From a virus, in IMG/VR virus record IMGVR_UViG_3300033153_005110, positions 1 to 32,807 of that record: DNA of 32,807 bases. One strand, given 5' to 3'. Below are positions 15,403 to 22,935 of the stretch, piece by piece. The translations under genes and the position numbers were made by a program. The notes below the pieces were generated by a model. The model worked only from the letters and a program-made list of their open reading frames with translations, searched no databases and was not told the DNA's origin. Position 1 is the first letter of the stretch, and every line of letters begins with the position of its first letter.

Positions 15403-15807
15403 CTAAACCTTTATCTTAACCTCACCAAACTTGATAAATTTTAAATGCGGCCCCATAACCTCTGAGACCTCATAGTAAACTTTATGCTTATTCAATATTT
15501 GCTTTATTTCTTCGGCTATTGCAAGGGCTTTTTGTTCTGCTTCTGACCGTCTGACAATAAGCTTGTCAAAAAACCTCTTATCGTCATACTCTTTTTTAAG
15601 CTCCGGTGATAATGTTGCTGAACCGTAGGTTGTATTCATTTCTTCCTTTTCAATTTCCTTCAAAACAGCCACAGTGTTCTTTTTATTAGCATATTCTTTT
15701 GTTGTTGAAGATACTGGGAAATCCATCTCGTTCCTTTCTGTAAATTGTAAAAACAGAGGTTTTGGCTCCGACATTACCATTGCAAAAATCATATCTCCCG
15801 TATTCAT
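15403..15807 (-). CDS. Unknown helical protein between portal and scaffold
   Basis: 134 residues. Helical and charged through the middle (AVLKEIEKEEMN to RRSEAEQKALAIAEEIKQIL), ending in a beta segment (VYYEVSEVMGPHLKFIKFGE) that could form a small domain. It starts with an ATGA overlap with the previous gene. Phages commonly keep small head-assembly or host-takeover proteins here, but no motif identifies this one. Confidence 0.45.
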   Translation of the reverse strand: MNTGDMIFAMVMSEPKPLFLQFTERNEMDFPVSSTTKEYANKKNTVAVLKEIEKEEMNTTYGSATLSPELKKEYDDKRFFDKLIVRRSEAEQKALAIAEEIKQILNKHKVYYEVSEVMGPHLKFIKFGEVKIKV

Positions 15808-15995
15808 TCATCACTCTCAATCTGCTTCTTGTTCCTAAATGAGAAATGGCCTTTTACAACTATTTGCAGCTCTGCCATGGACTGGCAAACGATAGTGTCT
15901 TCAAAAAGAACTGCTTGGTGTGGGCGCTGACTACTCGGTGATACGACAAAACCATTACCTACTTGTTCTATTTGTATTGATTTATTATTTTCCAT
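15804..15995 (-). CDS. Unknown 63-residue protein
   Basis: The ATG at 15995 overlaps the stop of the 59-residue gene (TGATG) and a purine-rich GGGGGTAGGG run lies upstream. The product is short, with a beta-rich core (QIEQVGNGFVVSPSS, ELQIVVKGHFSFR), reading like a small single-domain protein. No family is recognised. It is one of three small genes between portal and scaffold, linked by overlapping start and stop codons. Confidence 0.5.
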   Translation of the reverse strand: MENNKSIQIEQVGNGFVVSPSSQRPHQAVLFEDTIVCQSMAELQIVVKGHFSFRNKKQIESDE

Positions 15996-16174
15996 CACAT
16001 CCCTACCCCCGGAGCGTTGGGAAAAATCCCGTCAAAATTATCAGCATACTTTTTGTCTGCTGCCGGTTGTCTTTCAGAGTTCCAGCGGAAGTCACGCCCA
16101 CAAGGCAGTTCGCGTTGTGAACGGAAGTGACGTTCTGACTTCTTCTTGAAGGCTATATGTTCTTTTTCTGTCAC
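15995..16174 (-). CDS. Small basic 59-residue protein after the portal gene
   Basis: GTG start at 16174, three bases after the portal stop, with GGAG (the end of the portal gene) 8 bases upstream. The product is strongly basic at the N-terminus (HIAFKKKSERHFRSQREL) and ends NFDGIFPNAPGVGM. It is open to a TGA that overlaps the next ATG. The tight packing, ribosome binding site and coupling argue that it is real. A nucleic-acid-binding role is possible from charge only. Confidence 0.55.
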   Translation of the reverse strand: MTEKEHIAFKKKSERHFRSQRELPCGRDFRWNSERQPAADKKYADNFDGIFPNAPGVGM

Positions 16175-16177
16175 TGG

Positions 16178-18274
16178 TTAATCTCCAAAGTTGGCCATCA
16201 TTGGGGATGGCTGCTTATATTGTAACTCTTGAGCTTTCAGTTTAGTTGTTGCTCCAAGCTCAAAAGCGTCAAGCTGCACTTTTTCTTTTGCTGCATCGGC
16301 TTTCTTCTTGCCCGACTCTGCGTCTTCAAGAGTCTTTTCTATATCTGCTTCTATTGAGGCATTGGTCAAAGCCTTATTCTCAAGATCAAGCTGAATACCA
16401 ATATCATCAATCTTCTTGAGCCTTGCATCCTCGTCCTGCTGCGCCTGCATAGACTCAAGAACCTGCTGCTTGACCTGCTCAGGTGTCATATCTTCCTCAC
16501 CTGGAGTACCACCAAGCATAGGCTTGATTTTAGCCATCAACATTTCCTTGTTTGGTAAATCGCTCAACTCCATAGCAACCGACATGAGGTGCGGTATCAT
16601 TTCAGGTGGAGAACGCTTAACCCACTCAACAATCATGTTCAGGTTTCTTTCCCGAACTGTATCAGACTCAGGAGCCTCTGAAACGATAATGTCATACCGG
16701 CCTTGAGTAATATTGTTTTCATAAATAACCTCGCCGGAAGGTGTTTGTATCGGCTTATTCAGTTCAACGAACCTTTCAGCACCGGTAATCGAGTCGGTGA
16801 CACGTAAAACCTTTGGCCCTGTCCAATGTTGCTGGATGCCCGACTGTATCAGCTCACCCATTCTCTTGATGGAACGGGAGCGATTAGCCAGAACAGAAGC
16901 GGTGGTCTTTGCACCCTGCTGCTGCTTTTTTTGTAGCCCAACACCAGATGTGACGTTTGACTGATAGCCCATCATTTCGTTGTTGGCCCCGGAAACCTCT
17001 TGGATCTCCATTTCAGACTGCTGGAGCATCTGCATCTGTGGAGCTGCCAGGCCGGAAAGCTCATCAATCTTAAAGTTTCCCATCTGCCCGTTTTTAAGGA
17101 CAACATGACCGTCAAGCCTATTTGATTCTTCAAACGTAGCTTGCGGGTCTTTGCTTGCGCCTTCTTCCTGGACAATCCTGCGTGAGTTCATCAAGGCCAA
17201 GGCCATTGACCGACGCTTGTTTACTTCCAAGTCCTGCCCACGTATCTGCCGGGGAACACCAAAAGGGAGGCCATAACGATCAAGATAACCGATAAACGGT
17301 ACAAAAGGAAATTCATCATGGTTATGGGGTGACGGTTCGTGCATGAGAATCACTTTGCCGAAGAATCCAACAATGTGCATCTTCATAACCTTGGCCGACA
17401 CAATTTCCTGGGCCTGCTGGATGATACCCATTTGGGTTTGATTATCCATGGTCTCAGGCATTTCAATTACTCGACCATCGGCAAACGTTGCAAAAAGAGA
17501 CGTGGTGTAGCGATAATACCACATTTCTACCGGCCTGATACGCTTACGCCTAAAGTCAACCCAATCACCAGAGGTTAGCTCACCTTTTTTGTTTTCAATC
17601 TGGGTAGCCGGGTCGTACTGATCATTCCACGCCGCCCTGCTGTAATCAGAACTTTCTGTCAGCTCATTGAACTGGCCCTGTATCTCTTTGGCTTGGCCGG
17701 GGTACATGGCGATCAAGTCGTCCATGTCCATCCATTTATCTTGATAAACGTACCGGCAAGTATTGGTATTAAACCAGGGCGATCCGTAAGGATCCCATGA
17801 AACATTACCCCATGGCCGGTGGGCAATTCTAACTTTTTCTTTCCGGGGGTCTTCGTTGACCCCAATCTGCAAACAGCCAAACCCACCAACAACAGACTCT
17901 TTGAATGCTTCTCCAACAACAGAAACGCCATGGTTCTGGTCAACGACAAACTTGATAGACTCACTCATGGTTTGCGACTGCTGCCCGTCTTTGTGGGTGC
18001 GGCCTTTGGCTACAATGTCGGTGTTGTTTACTTGCTGGGAGCCGATGATAAGATTGCAGACAGGGAAAGTACGATTGATGGTGATAGGGTCAACGCCCTT
18101 ATCTTCCAGCTTCTTCTTCTCTTTGTCTGTCCACTGGTCGCCATCGTACATCTCATTGTCACGCCATGAGTCAGCCCGCCATTCTTCGGAGGCTGTGCGG
18201 GAATCGTTCACCCACTGGATAAACTTTTCAATGTTATATGTCTTTTTGCCGTCTGTTGGGTGTTGTGTGTTCAT
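16178..18274 (-). CDS. Portal protein, P22 type
   Basis: 698 residues, near the size of P22 gp1. It opens with a helical segment and RADSWRDNEMYDGDQWTDKE, then ITINRTFPVCNLIIGSQQVN, both typical of the P22 portal family, followed by HRPWGNVSWDPYG and, later, DLEVNKRRSMALALMNSR. The C-terminal 100 residues are a long Gln/Glu/Lys helix that would form the barrel projecting into the head. The portal is the dodecameric ring through which DNA enters and leaves; it docks the terminase. The ATG overlaps the large terminase stop (TAATG). Confidence 0.88.
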   Translation of the reverse strand: MNTQHPTDGKKTYNIEKFIQWVNDSRTASEEWRADSWRDNEMYDGDQWTDKEKKKLEDKGVDPITINRTFPVCNLIIGSQQVNNTDIVAKGRTHKDGQQSQTMSESIKFVVDQNHGVSVVGEAFKESVVGGFGCLQIGVNEDPRKEKVRIAHRPWGNVSWDPYGSPWFNTNTCRYVYQDKWMDMDDLIAMYPGQAKEIQGQFNELTESSDYSRAAWNDQYDPATQIENKKGELTSGDWVDFRRKRIRPVEMWYYRYTTSLFATFADGRVIEMPETMDNQTQMGIIQQAQEIVSAKVMKMHIVGFFGKVILMHEPSPHNHDEFPFVPFIGYLDRYGLPFGVPRQIRGQDLEVNKRRSMALALMNSRRIVQEEGASKDPQATFEESNRLDGHVVLKNGQMGNFKIDELSGLAAPQMQMLQQSEMEIQEVSGANNEMMGYQSNVTSGVGLQKKQQQGAKTTASVLANRSRSIKRMGELIQSGIQQHWTGPKVLRVTDSITGAERFVELNKPIQTPSGEVIYENNITQGRYDIIVSEAPESDTVRERNLNMIVEWVKRSPPEMIPHLMSVAMELSDLPNKEMLMAKIKPMLGGTPGEEDMTPEQVKQQVLESMQAQQDEDARLKKIDDIGIQLDLENKALTNASIEADIEKTLEDAESGKKKADAAKEKVQLDAFELGATTKLKAQELQYKQPSPMMANFGD

Positions 18275-19689
18275 TATGCGGCTCGTTGTGGTCTGAATTG
18301 TGATTGAGACTTGGATGGTGGGTTAAAACCAACACCCATCATTGCTGAGTCTGCAATATTTGGGGACATTATACCAAGTTTTTTCATTTCTGGCTTGGCC
18401 ATAATCTGAAACAGACCATTACCGTTCTTTTTCTCAGGCACCCGGCATATCTCAGAGCGCATCTGAACAAGACACTTGATATCAGACGAAATAGAAATCA
18501 TCTTATCAGGGTCAGTGAATACCTTTTTGTTTACTGCCTGGTAGGTATGATAAAATCTATCTCGAAGACGGGCATAATACTGAGCTCGTTTATTTTTAAA
18601 CATCTGCTTATTAGTGCGGATGTTCTCTGCTTTTTCCGCAGAAACACATATTTCGTCCGGGTCTTCTACTCGCTCAGACCCTTTAAACATGTACCAATCA
18701 ATTTCCGTATCTTCAAGCGCAGTGTCAACTTGCCTCTTTAGCGCCACACCAAGACCGTCACAATCCCAGGTGAAGCAATCAGCGCCATGATTCTTGGCAT
18801 AATCAAGCGCCCAATCTGTCCCGGCGGCCACATCTCCGGTTTCCATTTCCTGGGCATCAAGGATAATAGAACCATGCCGAAAACAGATCGCTTTTGAATC
18901 TGACCCCTCATCGCTCGGATCATAAGACAGGACTTTTTGGCCGCGAGGCTTGAAGCCAAGTTTAATGTGGGCGTCAACGGCGGCATCAAACCATTCTGTC
19001 TTTATGATGGAACCAGGCACAGAATCATTGAAGGCCCCTTCCCATATATGCAGGTATTCAGCCCTGGGTTTGTTCTCGTAATCCCATTGCCTTTGCTGTT
19101 CAAGCTCCGGCGGGAACCACGGGTTTTCTGTGTAGTTGCAGAAAATAACGAGGTGCATATCATCTTCATAATATCCATCGCGCTGGAGCTGTTTTAAGTA
19201 TGGGGTGATAAATCGCTTGGAGAAAGGATCGCTGGAGGCTTGGGGGTTGGCTGTGAAGAATAGCTTAGAGCCTGCCGCACGAATAGTTGGCAGGAGATCG
19301 TCAATAGTTTTTTGGCTAATCGTGTCGGCTTCTTCTATCCATGAATATTTGAAACCCTGGGCAGACTTGACCGCTTCCGGGTTACGAGCAAAACCACGGA
19401 AACGAAAACCTCCACCGGTGGTGCAATTGATCTTCTTGTCAGTGATATCAAAGCCCTGTATGCCCATTGTATCGACAAGACCTTTCAGGAGCTTATGCAC
19501 AGAGTCCTCTATAGAGTTTTGGTACTCACGCCCTGCAAGGATATCTGCTTGCTCTGTTTGGGCCTTCATCAACAGATATCGGGCTATACTCTCTGACTTG
19601 CCCGACCCACGACCACCGACAATAACGATAAGGCGTGCCTTTGTCGCTATTATTGGCAATAGCTTTTCTGGGATCTGGATCTCTGGCAT
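18274..19689 (-). CDS. Terminase large subunit
   Basis: 471 residues. ATPase domain: Walker A GGRGSGKS at residues 26-33, adenine-binding region near the N-terminus, Walker B YSWIEEAD at about 115-122, coupling motif SKLFFTANPQ at about 140-149. Nuclease domain (RNase H-like, terminase_3 C type): first catalytic Asp in VLSYDPSDEG near 252, further acidic residues in FTWDCDGLG near 300, and SDIKCLVQMRSE toward the end. It cuts concatemeric DNA and drives packaging into the portal. The Shine-Dalgarno is weak and translation probably depends on the small subunit gene two bases upstream. Confidence 0.93.
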   Translation of the reverse strand: MPEIQIPEKLLPIIATKARLIVIVGGRGSGKSESIARYLLMKAQTEQADILAGREYQNSIEDSVHKLLKGLVDTMGIQGFDITDKKINCTTGGGFRFRGFARNPEAVKSAQGFKYSWIEEADTISQKTIDDLLPTIRAAGSKLFFTANPQASSDPFSKRFITPYLKQLQRDGYYEDDMHLVIFCNYTENPWFPPELEQQRQWDYENKPRAEYLHIWEGAFNDSVPGSIIKTEWFDAAVDAHIKLGFKPRGQKVLSYDPSDEGSDSKAICFRHGSIILDAQEMETGDVAAGTDWALDYAKNHGADCFTWDCDGLGVALKRQVDTALEDTEIDWYMFKGSERVEDPDEICVSAEKAENIRTNKQMFKNKRAQYYARLRDRFYHTYQAVNKKVFTDPDKMISISSDIKCLVQMRSEICRVPEKKNGNGLFQIMAKPEMKKLGIMSPNIADSAMMGVGFNPPSKSQSQFRPQRAA

Positions 19690-19691
19690 AT

Positions 19692-19979
19692 TTATTTTTT
19701 ATCAACCATGTTTAAATCAGGCTTGATGATGGTGACAGTCCACTTTGTTTCGATAGGATTTTCGGAATCCCCGGACAAAACAACGTCCTTTGGTATCATG
19801 GGCTTCACGAAGTTTGCATAAAACCAAGGAGGATCAGCTTTGCCGGTTTCAATTAGCCCTTTGCCGTCATCTTCCAGCGCCTGCCACGCTTCCATGATGC
19901 GTGTCTTTATCACGGATGTATTTTTATTAACACTGCCCTTTGGTCTTCCAGGGCCAGGTTTAGGGTGCGGATTAGCCAT
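19692..19979 (-). CDS. Probable terminase small subunit (short, AT-hook-like N-terminus)
   Basis: 95 residues. The N-terminus PGPGRPKGSVNKNTSVIKTR holds an AT-hook-like GRPKGS motif followed by a basic helix, a pattern found in small DNA-binding phage proteins coded beside the large terminase. The middle ALEDDGKGLIETGKADPPWF is a helical pair. It is shorter than typical small terminases and has no clear oligomerisation domain, so the name rests on position (2 bases before the large subunit). AGGA lies 4 bases before the ATG. Confidence 0.6.
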   Translation of the reverse strand: MANPHPKPGPGRPKGSVNKNTSVIKTRIMEAWQALEDDGKGLIETGKADPPWFYANFVKPMIPKDVVLSGDSENPIETKWTVTIIKPDLNMVDKK

Positions 19980-20094
19980 TTGTCCTGTTTGTTACATTTT
20001 TGTTAGAAAATCAAATAAAAAAAACACCAATTCGTAAGATATACGAACTAGCGTTACACAAAGCTATATACTTTGTCAAGTGTTTATTTGTACA
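19980..20094 (-). promoter_or_regulatory. 115-bp AT-rich gap with inverted repeats and possible promoter upstream of terminase
   Basis: No gene. A perfect -35-like TTGACA is present on the minus strand (20075-20080), but the -10 at 17 bases (TAACGC) is poor; an alternative TATATA lies closer. Two small inverted repeats follow: ACAAAG-TATATAG-CTTTGT and TTCGTA-TATCT-TACGAA, the latter ahead of a run of eight T residues, which makes it also read as a weak terminator. I regard it as the control region for the packaging and head genes. Confidence 0.4.
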
Positions 20095-20367
20095 TCAACC
20101 CTTCTCCTCAATCAACTTGAGTAACTTTCCATACTCCCCATCAAGCCCCGGCTGCCTCATCTTGAGGTCACCGTATATGGCAAACAAGGTCTTCCTGTCG
20201 CTATGGTCTTCAACTTGATAAAACCCCTCACTTGCTGCGAATTTCTCAAGAGCCTCAACGAAATTATTATTTACATCAATTTTTCTCTTGAGATATTTAG
20301 CTTCACCTTCTAAATCTCTCTGGCAAGTCTTTGGCATGTCATGCCCCATTTTGTTACCACCGTACAT
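20095..20367 (-). CDS. Unknown 90-residue helical protein
   Basis: AAGGAG lies 7 bases before the ATG. The protein is charged and mainly helical (CQRDLEGEAKYLKRKIDVNN and later LAIYGDLK-like segments) with one Cys. No family is recognised. It ends the early/middle gene run; the intergenic control region before terminase follows it. Confidence 0.5.
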   Translation of the reverse strand: MYGGNKMGHDMPKTCQRDLEGEAKYLKRKIDVNNNFVEALEKFAASEGFYQVEDHSDRKTLFAIYGDLKMRQPGLDGEYGKLLKLIEEKG

Positions 20368-20403
20368 AATAGATCTCCTTTTAGTTTTGTTTTATTTTCC
20401 TTC

Positions 20404-20574
20404 TCAAGCACTAGGCACAAAACAAGAAGTGTCGTGCTGCCTGCCTGTCCTTCTGTCCGTCATGTGGTGGAAGTAAATAAATCCACCCTCTATTCTCATC
20501 ACCATGACCTTCAAACCCCGAACATCCTTGATTGTTGTTTGCTCGTATAATTTTAATTCTGTTAGTTTTTTCAT
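20404..20574 (-). CDS. Unknown 56-residue protein
   Basis: ATG at 20574 forms an ATGA overlap with the resolvase stop. The product is small and basic: MKKLTELKLYEQTTIKDVRG, then a beta-hairpin-like VMVMRIEGGFIYFHHM and DRRTGRQHDTSCFVPSA. The strand-rich centre suggests a small single-sheet domain. Purine-rich sequence follows before the next gene. Coupling to ruvC-like supports it being translated; function unknown. Confidence 0.55.
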   Translation of the reverse strand: MKKLTELKLYEQTTIKDVRGLKVMVMRIEGGFIYFHHMTDRRTGRQHDTSCFVPSA

Positions 20575-21077
20575 TTTGCTCCACTCATCCCTATCAAAAC
20601 AGCGTCAGCCCGGCCATGATCTTTTTTACGCTTAAAAAGTTCACTCTTATCGGGGAACATATTAAGCACTAGCCCCCGGCTCGCATCCTTCGGTTTCCCT
20701 ATTAACCCGTGCTGCTTCTTCCACTTCTGAGGAGTAACAAAAGTTATCGGCCAACCTTGCGAAGCCATAACGCCAATTAGCAAACCAAATGCTTTCCCAA
20801 ACGTAAACACACTCGCCACTCCCTGCTTTGGCATGGCATGTACTCGCTCGATCACCACACGAACATCTGTTTCACCATCTGCCCACTGGGCAACAGCAAT
20901 CTTATATATTTCGTGAACGGTATCGCAAAGAAGCTGCGGCGATGTTTCCTGACCTTTCCCTGACAACTTAGGAACAAGAGGCATATCCCAAACGTCAATT
21001 ATTTTGTCGTCCTCAAGCAAAGCAATTGCGCCTGTATCGCCTGGGTCGCACCCGATTGTGTATTTTATTTTACTCAC
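20571..21077 (-). CDS. RuvC-like Holliday junction resolvase
   Basis: 168 residues from a GTG at 21077 that overlaps the upstream TAG. The RNase H-fold signature is clear: first strand YTIGCDPGDTGAIALL with catalytic Asp about residue 10, second acidic residue in VRVVIERVHAMPKQG, the P-x-x-W-K segment (VTPQKWKKQHGL) typical of phage RuvC homologues, and the C-terminal DHGRADAVLIGM with the last acidic pair. It resolves branched DNA from replication or recombination before packaging, which suits its place shortly upstream of the terminase genes. Start at 21110 is possible but would overlap the previous gene heavily. Confidence 0.8.
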   Translation of the reverse strand: MSKIKYTIGCDPGDTGAIALLEDDKIIDVWDMPLVPKLSGKGQETSPQLLCDTVHEIYKIAVAQWADGETDVRVVIERVHAMPKQGVASVFTFGKAFGLLIGVMASQGWPITFVTPQKWKKQHGLIGKPKDASRGLVLNMFPDKSELFKRKKDHGRADAVLIGMSGAK

Positions 21078-21241
21078 TATCTCAGCTCTCCCGATATAAA
21101 AGCCCCACAATACCCATCTTTCTTAAAAGTCTCCTTACTTGCCGTGTTCGGATCTGAACGCCGCAACCAACGAAGACAAGTCGTGTGCTGACTACATGTA
21201 AAGTTTTTGCAACGTGTTGTTGATGGTGCCAATTTCATCAT
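21077..21241 (-). CDS. Small Cys-rich protein (54 residues)
   Basis: Start at 21241 (ATGATG), overlapping the stop of the preceding membrane protein gene; stop TAG overlaps the next GTG. The product has Cys at positions 11, 16, 22 and 45, with basic and Ser/Thr residues between (MMKLAPSTTRCKNFTCSQHT), which could bind one zinc. It is tightly coupled on both sides, a sign of real translation. No family recognised. Confidence 0.55.
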   Translation of the reverse strand: MMKLAPSTTRCKNFTCSQHTTCLRWLRRSDPNTASKETFKKDGYCGAFISGELR

Positions 21242-21384
21242 GGGGTTTCCACCTTTTTCTTTAAGAGAATACCGAATGACGCATTTTCATACTTCTTGCT
21301 ATCTTGGCCGATATAGACCGTCAACGTGCTTAATCTTCCTGCAAGAAAAGACACCAGCATGTAAAACAACAATTCATAATCCAT
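21238..21384 (-). CDS. Single-span membrane miniprotein (48 residues)
   Basis: ATG at 21384 overlaps the end of the upstream gene by 11 bases and has a purine-rich GGTTGAG before it; an in-frame ATG at 21435 would overlap far more. Residues about 4-21 (ELLFYMLVSFLAGRLSTLTV) form one likely membrane helix, followed by a short Lys-rich tail. It could be a small inner-membrane protein; lysis or superinfection exclusion are possible but unproved roles. Confidence 0.5.
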   Translation of the reverse strand: MDYELLFYMLVSFLAGRLSTLTVYIGQDSKKYENASFGILLKKKVETP

Positions 21385-21655
21385 AAAGCTCAACCTCCAG
21401 AAACATCGGGCAAAGATCGCCCAACGAAATATCATAAGGGAACAGCGAAGGACTCACCCACCGATCCCCCACATCATCAAAACGAGCTAAGTACCTGGCG
21501 CAATCATCACGCTGTTCGCACTCATCTACAGCCATACACCTTGTGGCGTCTAGCCGTAGGTTTATTTTTTTCTTCCCAAACACCCGGTCGTAAGACTCAC
21601 GGAAAGCGTTGTTTGACGTGTGGGTGCTCGTGTCGCCCTTGTCTCGGCCTTTCAT
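21374..21655 (-). CDS. Unknown 93-residue Cys-containing protein
   Basis: ATGA overlap with the previous gene. Residues 39-52 contain CMAVDECEQRDDCARYL, that is Cys at 40, 46 and 52, with another Cys near 82 in SLGDLCPMFLEVEL, a possible zinc site. Otherwise soluble and charged. No family is recognised. Confidence 0.5.
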   Translation of the reverse strand: MKGRDKGDTSTHTSNNAFRESYDRVFGKKKINLRLDATRCMAVDECEQRDDCARYLARFDDVGDRWVSPSLFPYDISLGDLCPMFLEVELYGL

Positions 21656-21915
21656 TTGCTACTCTCCAGCTTTATAACATCCAAACAAACCTTCTGAGCG
21701 TTTATGGCCTGCTCTCTTTTGTCAAAAGACAGAGCAAGTGTTTCGCCATCTACCCAATTGACCGTCCAACAACCCTTTAACATTCCGCTGTCTACCACCG
21801 TTTTGGCAAGCTGTTGCTCTTGAAAAAGATCAAACAACTCGCCGACAGTTATGTGCTCGGCCATCCCGTTTTTCTCACTGGCCATTAACACAGATTCTTT
21901 ATTTAAGTTTATCAT
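21652..21915 (-). CDS. Unknown 87-residue protein
   Basis: GAGGTGAG precedes the ATG at 21915. A helical N-terminus and middle (TVGELFDLFQEQQLAKTVVD) is followed by a strand pair (CWTVNWVDGETLALSFDK) and a C-terminal helix. Well-formed but without a recognised family. It is the middle member of the coupled run of small genes. Confidence 0.5.
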   Translation of the reverse strand: MINLNKESVLMASEKNGMAEHITVGELFDLFQEQQLAKTVVDSGMLKGCWTVNWVDGETLALSFDKREQAINAQKVCLDVIKLESSK

Positions 21916-21923
21916 CGCTCACC

Positions 21924-22130
21924 TCACAGTCTATTAAAAGCCATAACTTCGATAATTCCTTCCGGCTTGTCTTTCAGCTTGTCCGTTAAGTAATCAAAAG
22001 TCTCAGCACAGACTGATAAGGGTTGCGGGAACAGGCTTTTTCTTGATGCTATAGATTCATGGAAAGAATAAGATCCGCTGCCGTCGCTATGCATTTTCTT
22101 TAACTTCATGAAGTAATATCTGGTAATCAC
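21924..22130 (-). CDS. Unknown 68-residue protein
   Basis: GTG start at 22130, immediately after the previous TGA, with GGTGGAG upstream. An internal ATG at 22109 is an alternative. The sequence MITRYYFMKLKKMHSDGSGS is followed by a helical half (ETFDYLTDKLKDKPEGIIEV). Function unknown. Confidence 0.45.
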   Translation of the reverse strand: MITRYYFMKLKKMHSDGSGSYSFHESIASRKSLFPQPLSVCAETFDYLTDKLKDKPEGIIEVMAFNRL

Positions 22131-22283
22131 TCACTCCACCTCAAAAAAGTTTTCTTCACCGCAGTCCAAACACTTAAAGCTCCACGAATCACGGTTTTTG
22201 GCAGTTCTAGATTTTGACGGAACTATTGGCGCGCCGTTGCCTGGGAGAATCCAGCCACACTTGCATTGATACTTGTTTTTCAT
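22131..22283 (-). CDS. Small zinc-ribbon protein (50 residues)
   Basis: The ATG overlaps the previous stop (ATGA). Two Cys pairs, C-K-C near residues 7-9 and C-L-D-C at 38-41, are separated by a Lys/Arg-rich loop (SKSRTAKNRDSWSFK), giving a compact zinc-ribbon. Such ribbons bind nucleic acid or partner proteins. It ends 1 base before the next GTG. The fold is inferred from Cys spacing. Confidence 0.6.
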   Translation of the reverse strand: MKNKYQCKCGWILPGNGAPIVPSKSRTAKNRDSWSFKCLDCGEENFFEVE

Positions 22284-22780
22284 TTGCTTTGATACTCCTG
22301 AACAGCCAACAACAGAATGAGATACCCAGCCAAATCTTTTACTGTGTCGTCCCCTGGGTATTCATTGCCTTTAGCTAATCGTGATATTTTGTCATCAATA
22401 CGCACTTTGATTTGTTCAAGTGGATCAGCCTTAGAGAATATACGCACAGGTTCTGCGGCGGAGTTGCCGTATGCTTTGTTCTTTTCAAGCAGTAGTCGTT
22501 TAATGCTATTGCATGTTATCCTTATTTGTTCTTGCATGGGGGGTGTATGATCATCTGCCAACTGTTCAGCCCGTGACGGCTCTCCCTGTGGCTCTGGGGC
22601 TGTGTTGTCGCGCCATTCTTCGTCGAAGTTGCAGATGACAACCCCCTTTTCTTGATCACGGGCCGCACAGTGAATACATTTTTGACAATTACCAGAACCA
22701 ACCGCTGTACGTTCAACGTATTTGCACTGGAGGTTGTGACTAAAAATGCCGGTATTTAACCCATACTTAATTATTTTCAT
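22280..22780 (-). CDS. Nmad1/DUF1599-like protein with N-terminal Cys cluster
   Basis: 166 residues. Cys at 19, 32, 35, 38 and 50 form a probable zinc site. After a Pro/Glu-rich linker, residues about 81-160 resemble DUF1599 (nucleotide modification associated domain 1): LLLEKNKAYGNSA, DPLEQIKVRIDDKISRLAKG and DDTVKDLAGYLILLL, including the K-N-x-x-Y-G and R-I-D-D-K motifs. Proteins of this group occur in phage DNA-modification or nucleotide-metabolism contexts, but the reaction is not established. GAGGAG lies 10 bases before the ATG at 22780. It is the first gene behind the promoter and structured leader at 22791-22920, so its expression is probably controlled by that RNA. Confidence 0.65.
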   Translation of the reverse strand: MKIIKYGLNTGIFSHNLQCKYVERTAVGSGNCQKCIHCAARDQEKGVVICNFDEEWRDNTAPEPQGEPSRAEQLADDHTPPMQEQIRITCNSIKRLLLEKNKAYGNSAAEPVRIFSKADPLEQIKVRIDDKISRLAKGNEYPGDDTVKDLAGYLILLLAVQEYQSK

Positions 22781-22790
22781 ACAGATTTAA

Positions 22791-22886
22791 CTCCTCACCA
22801 AAGTTACTCACCCATTTTGAAAGGAATCAGCTCGCCGGGCAACGGGTGAGGTATGCCCGGCTAACGGATTCAATCCGTTGCTGATT
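22791..22886 (-). promoter_or_regulatory. Candidate structured leader RNA (three-way junction with alternative pseudoknot)
   Basis: On the transcribed strand: outer stem AATCAGC (22880-22886) with GCTGATT (22825-22831), hairpin AACGGATT-G-AATCCGTT (22863-22879), hairpin GCCGGGC with GCCCGGC (22855-22861 and 22834-22840). The 14-base loop of the second hairpin contains CTCACCC (22844-22850), complementary to GGGTGAG (22807-22813) and, over six bases, to GGTGAG (22794-22799), which overlaps the GAGGAG ribosome binding site. The fold begins at the predicted transcription start. It fits a translational RNA switch; no known class consensus is recognised. Confidence 0.6.
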
Positions 22887-22890
22887 GTTT

Positions 22891-22920
22891 ATATTAGCAT
22901 GTTGGTGGTAGCTGCGTCAA
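22891..22920 (-). promoter_or_regulatory. Sigma-70-type promoter, extended -10
   Basis: -35 TTGACG (22915-22920), 18-base spacer, then TGC-TAATAT (-10 at 22891-22896), an extended -10 element. The predicted start near 22884-22885 places the first transcribed bases at the outer stem of the leader RNA. It drives the run of small genes and the resolvase. Confidence 0.65.
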
Positions 22921-22935
22921 ATGAAATTTTAGTTT

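Noticed and set aside
19205-19726. Plus-strand open frame of 173 codons
   Set aside because: Opposite the terminase ATPase domain, which has all its motifs on the minus strand.
21238-21435. Long form of the membrane miniprotein from 21435
   Set aside because: It would overlap the upstream gene by over 60 bases, and a start at 21384 has a better site and fits the overlap style of the neighbours.
22825-22886. Hammerhead or other known self-cleaving ribozyme
   Set aside because: Three-way junction is present, but the CUGANGA and GAAA core of hammerheads is missing.
22825-22886. tRNA or tRNA-like gene
   Set aside because: Stem lengths and loops do not match a cloverleaf; no T-loop or anticodon arm.
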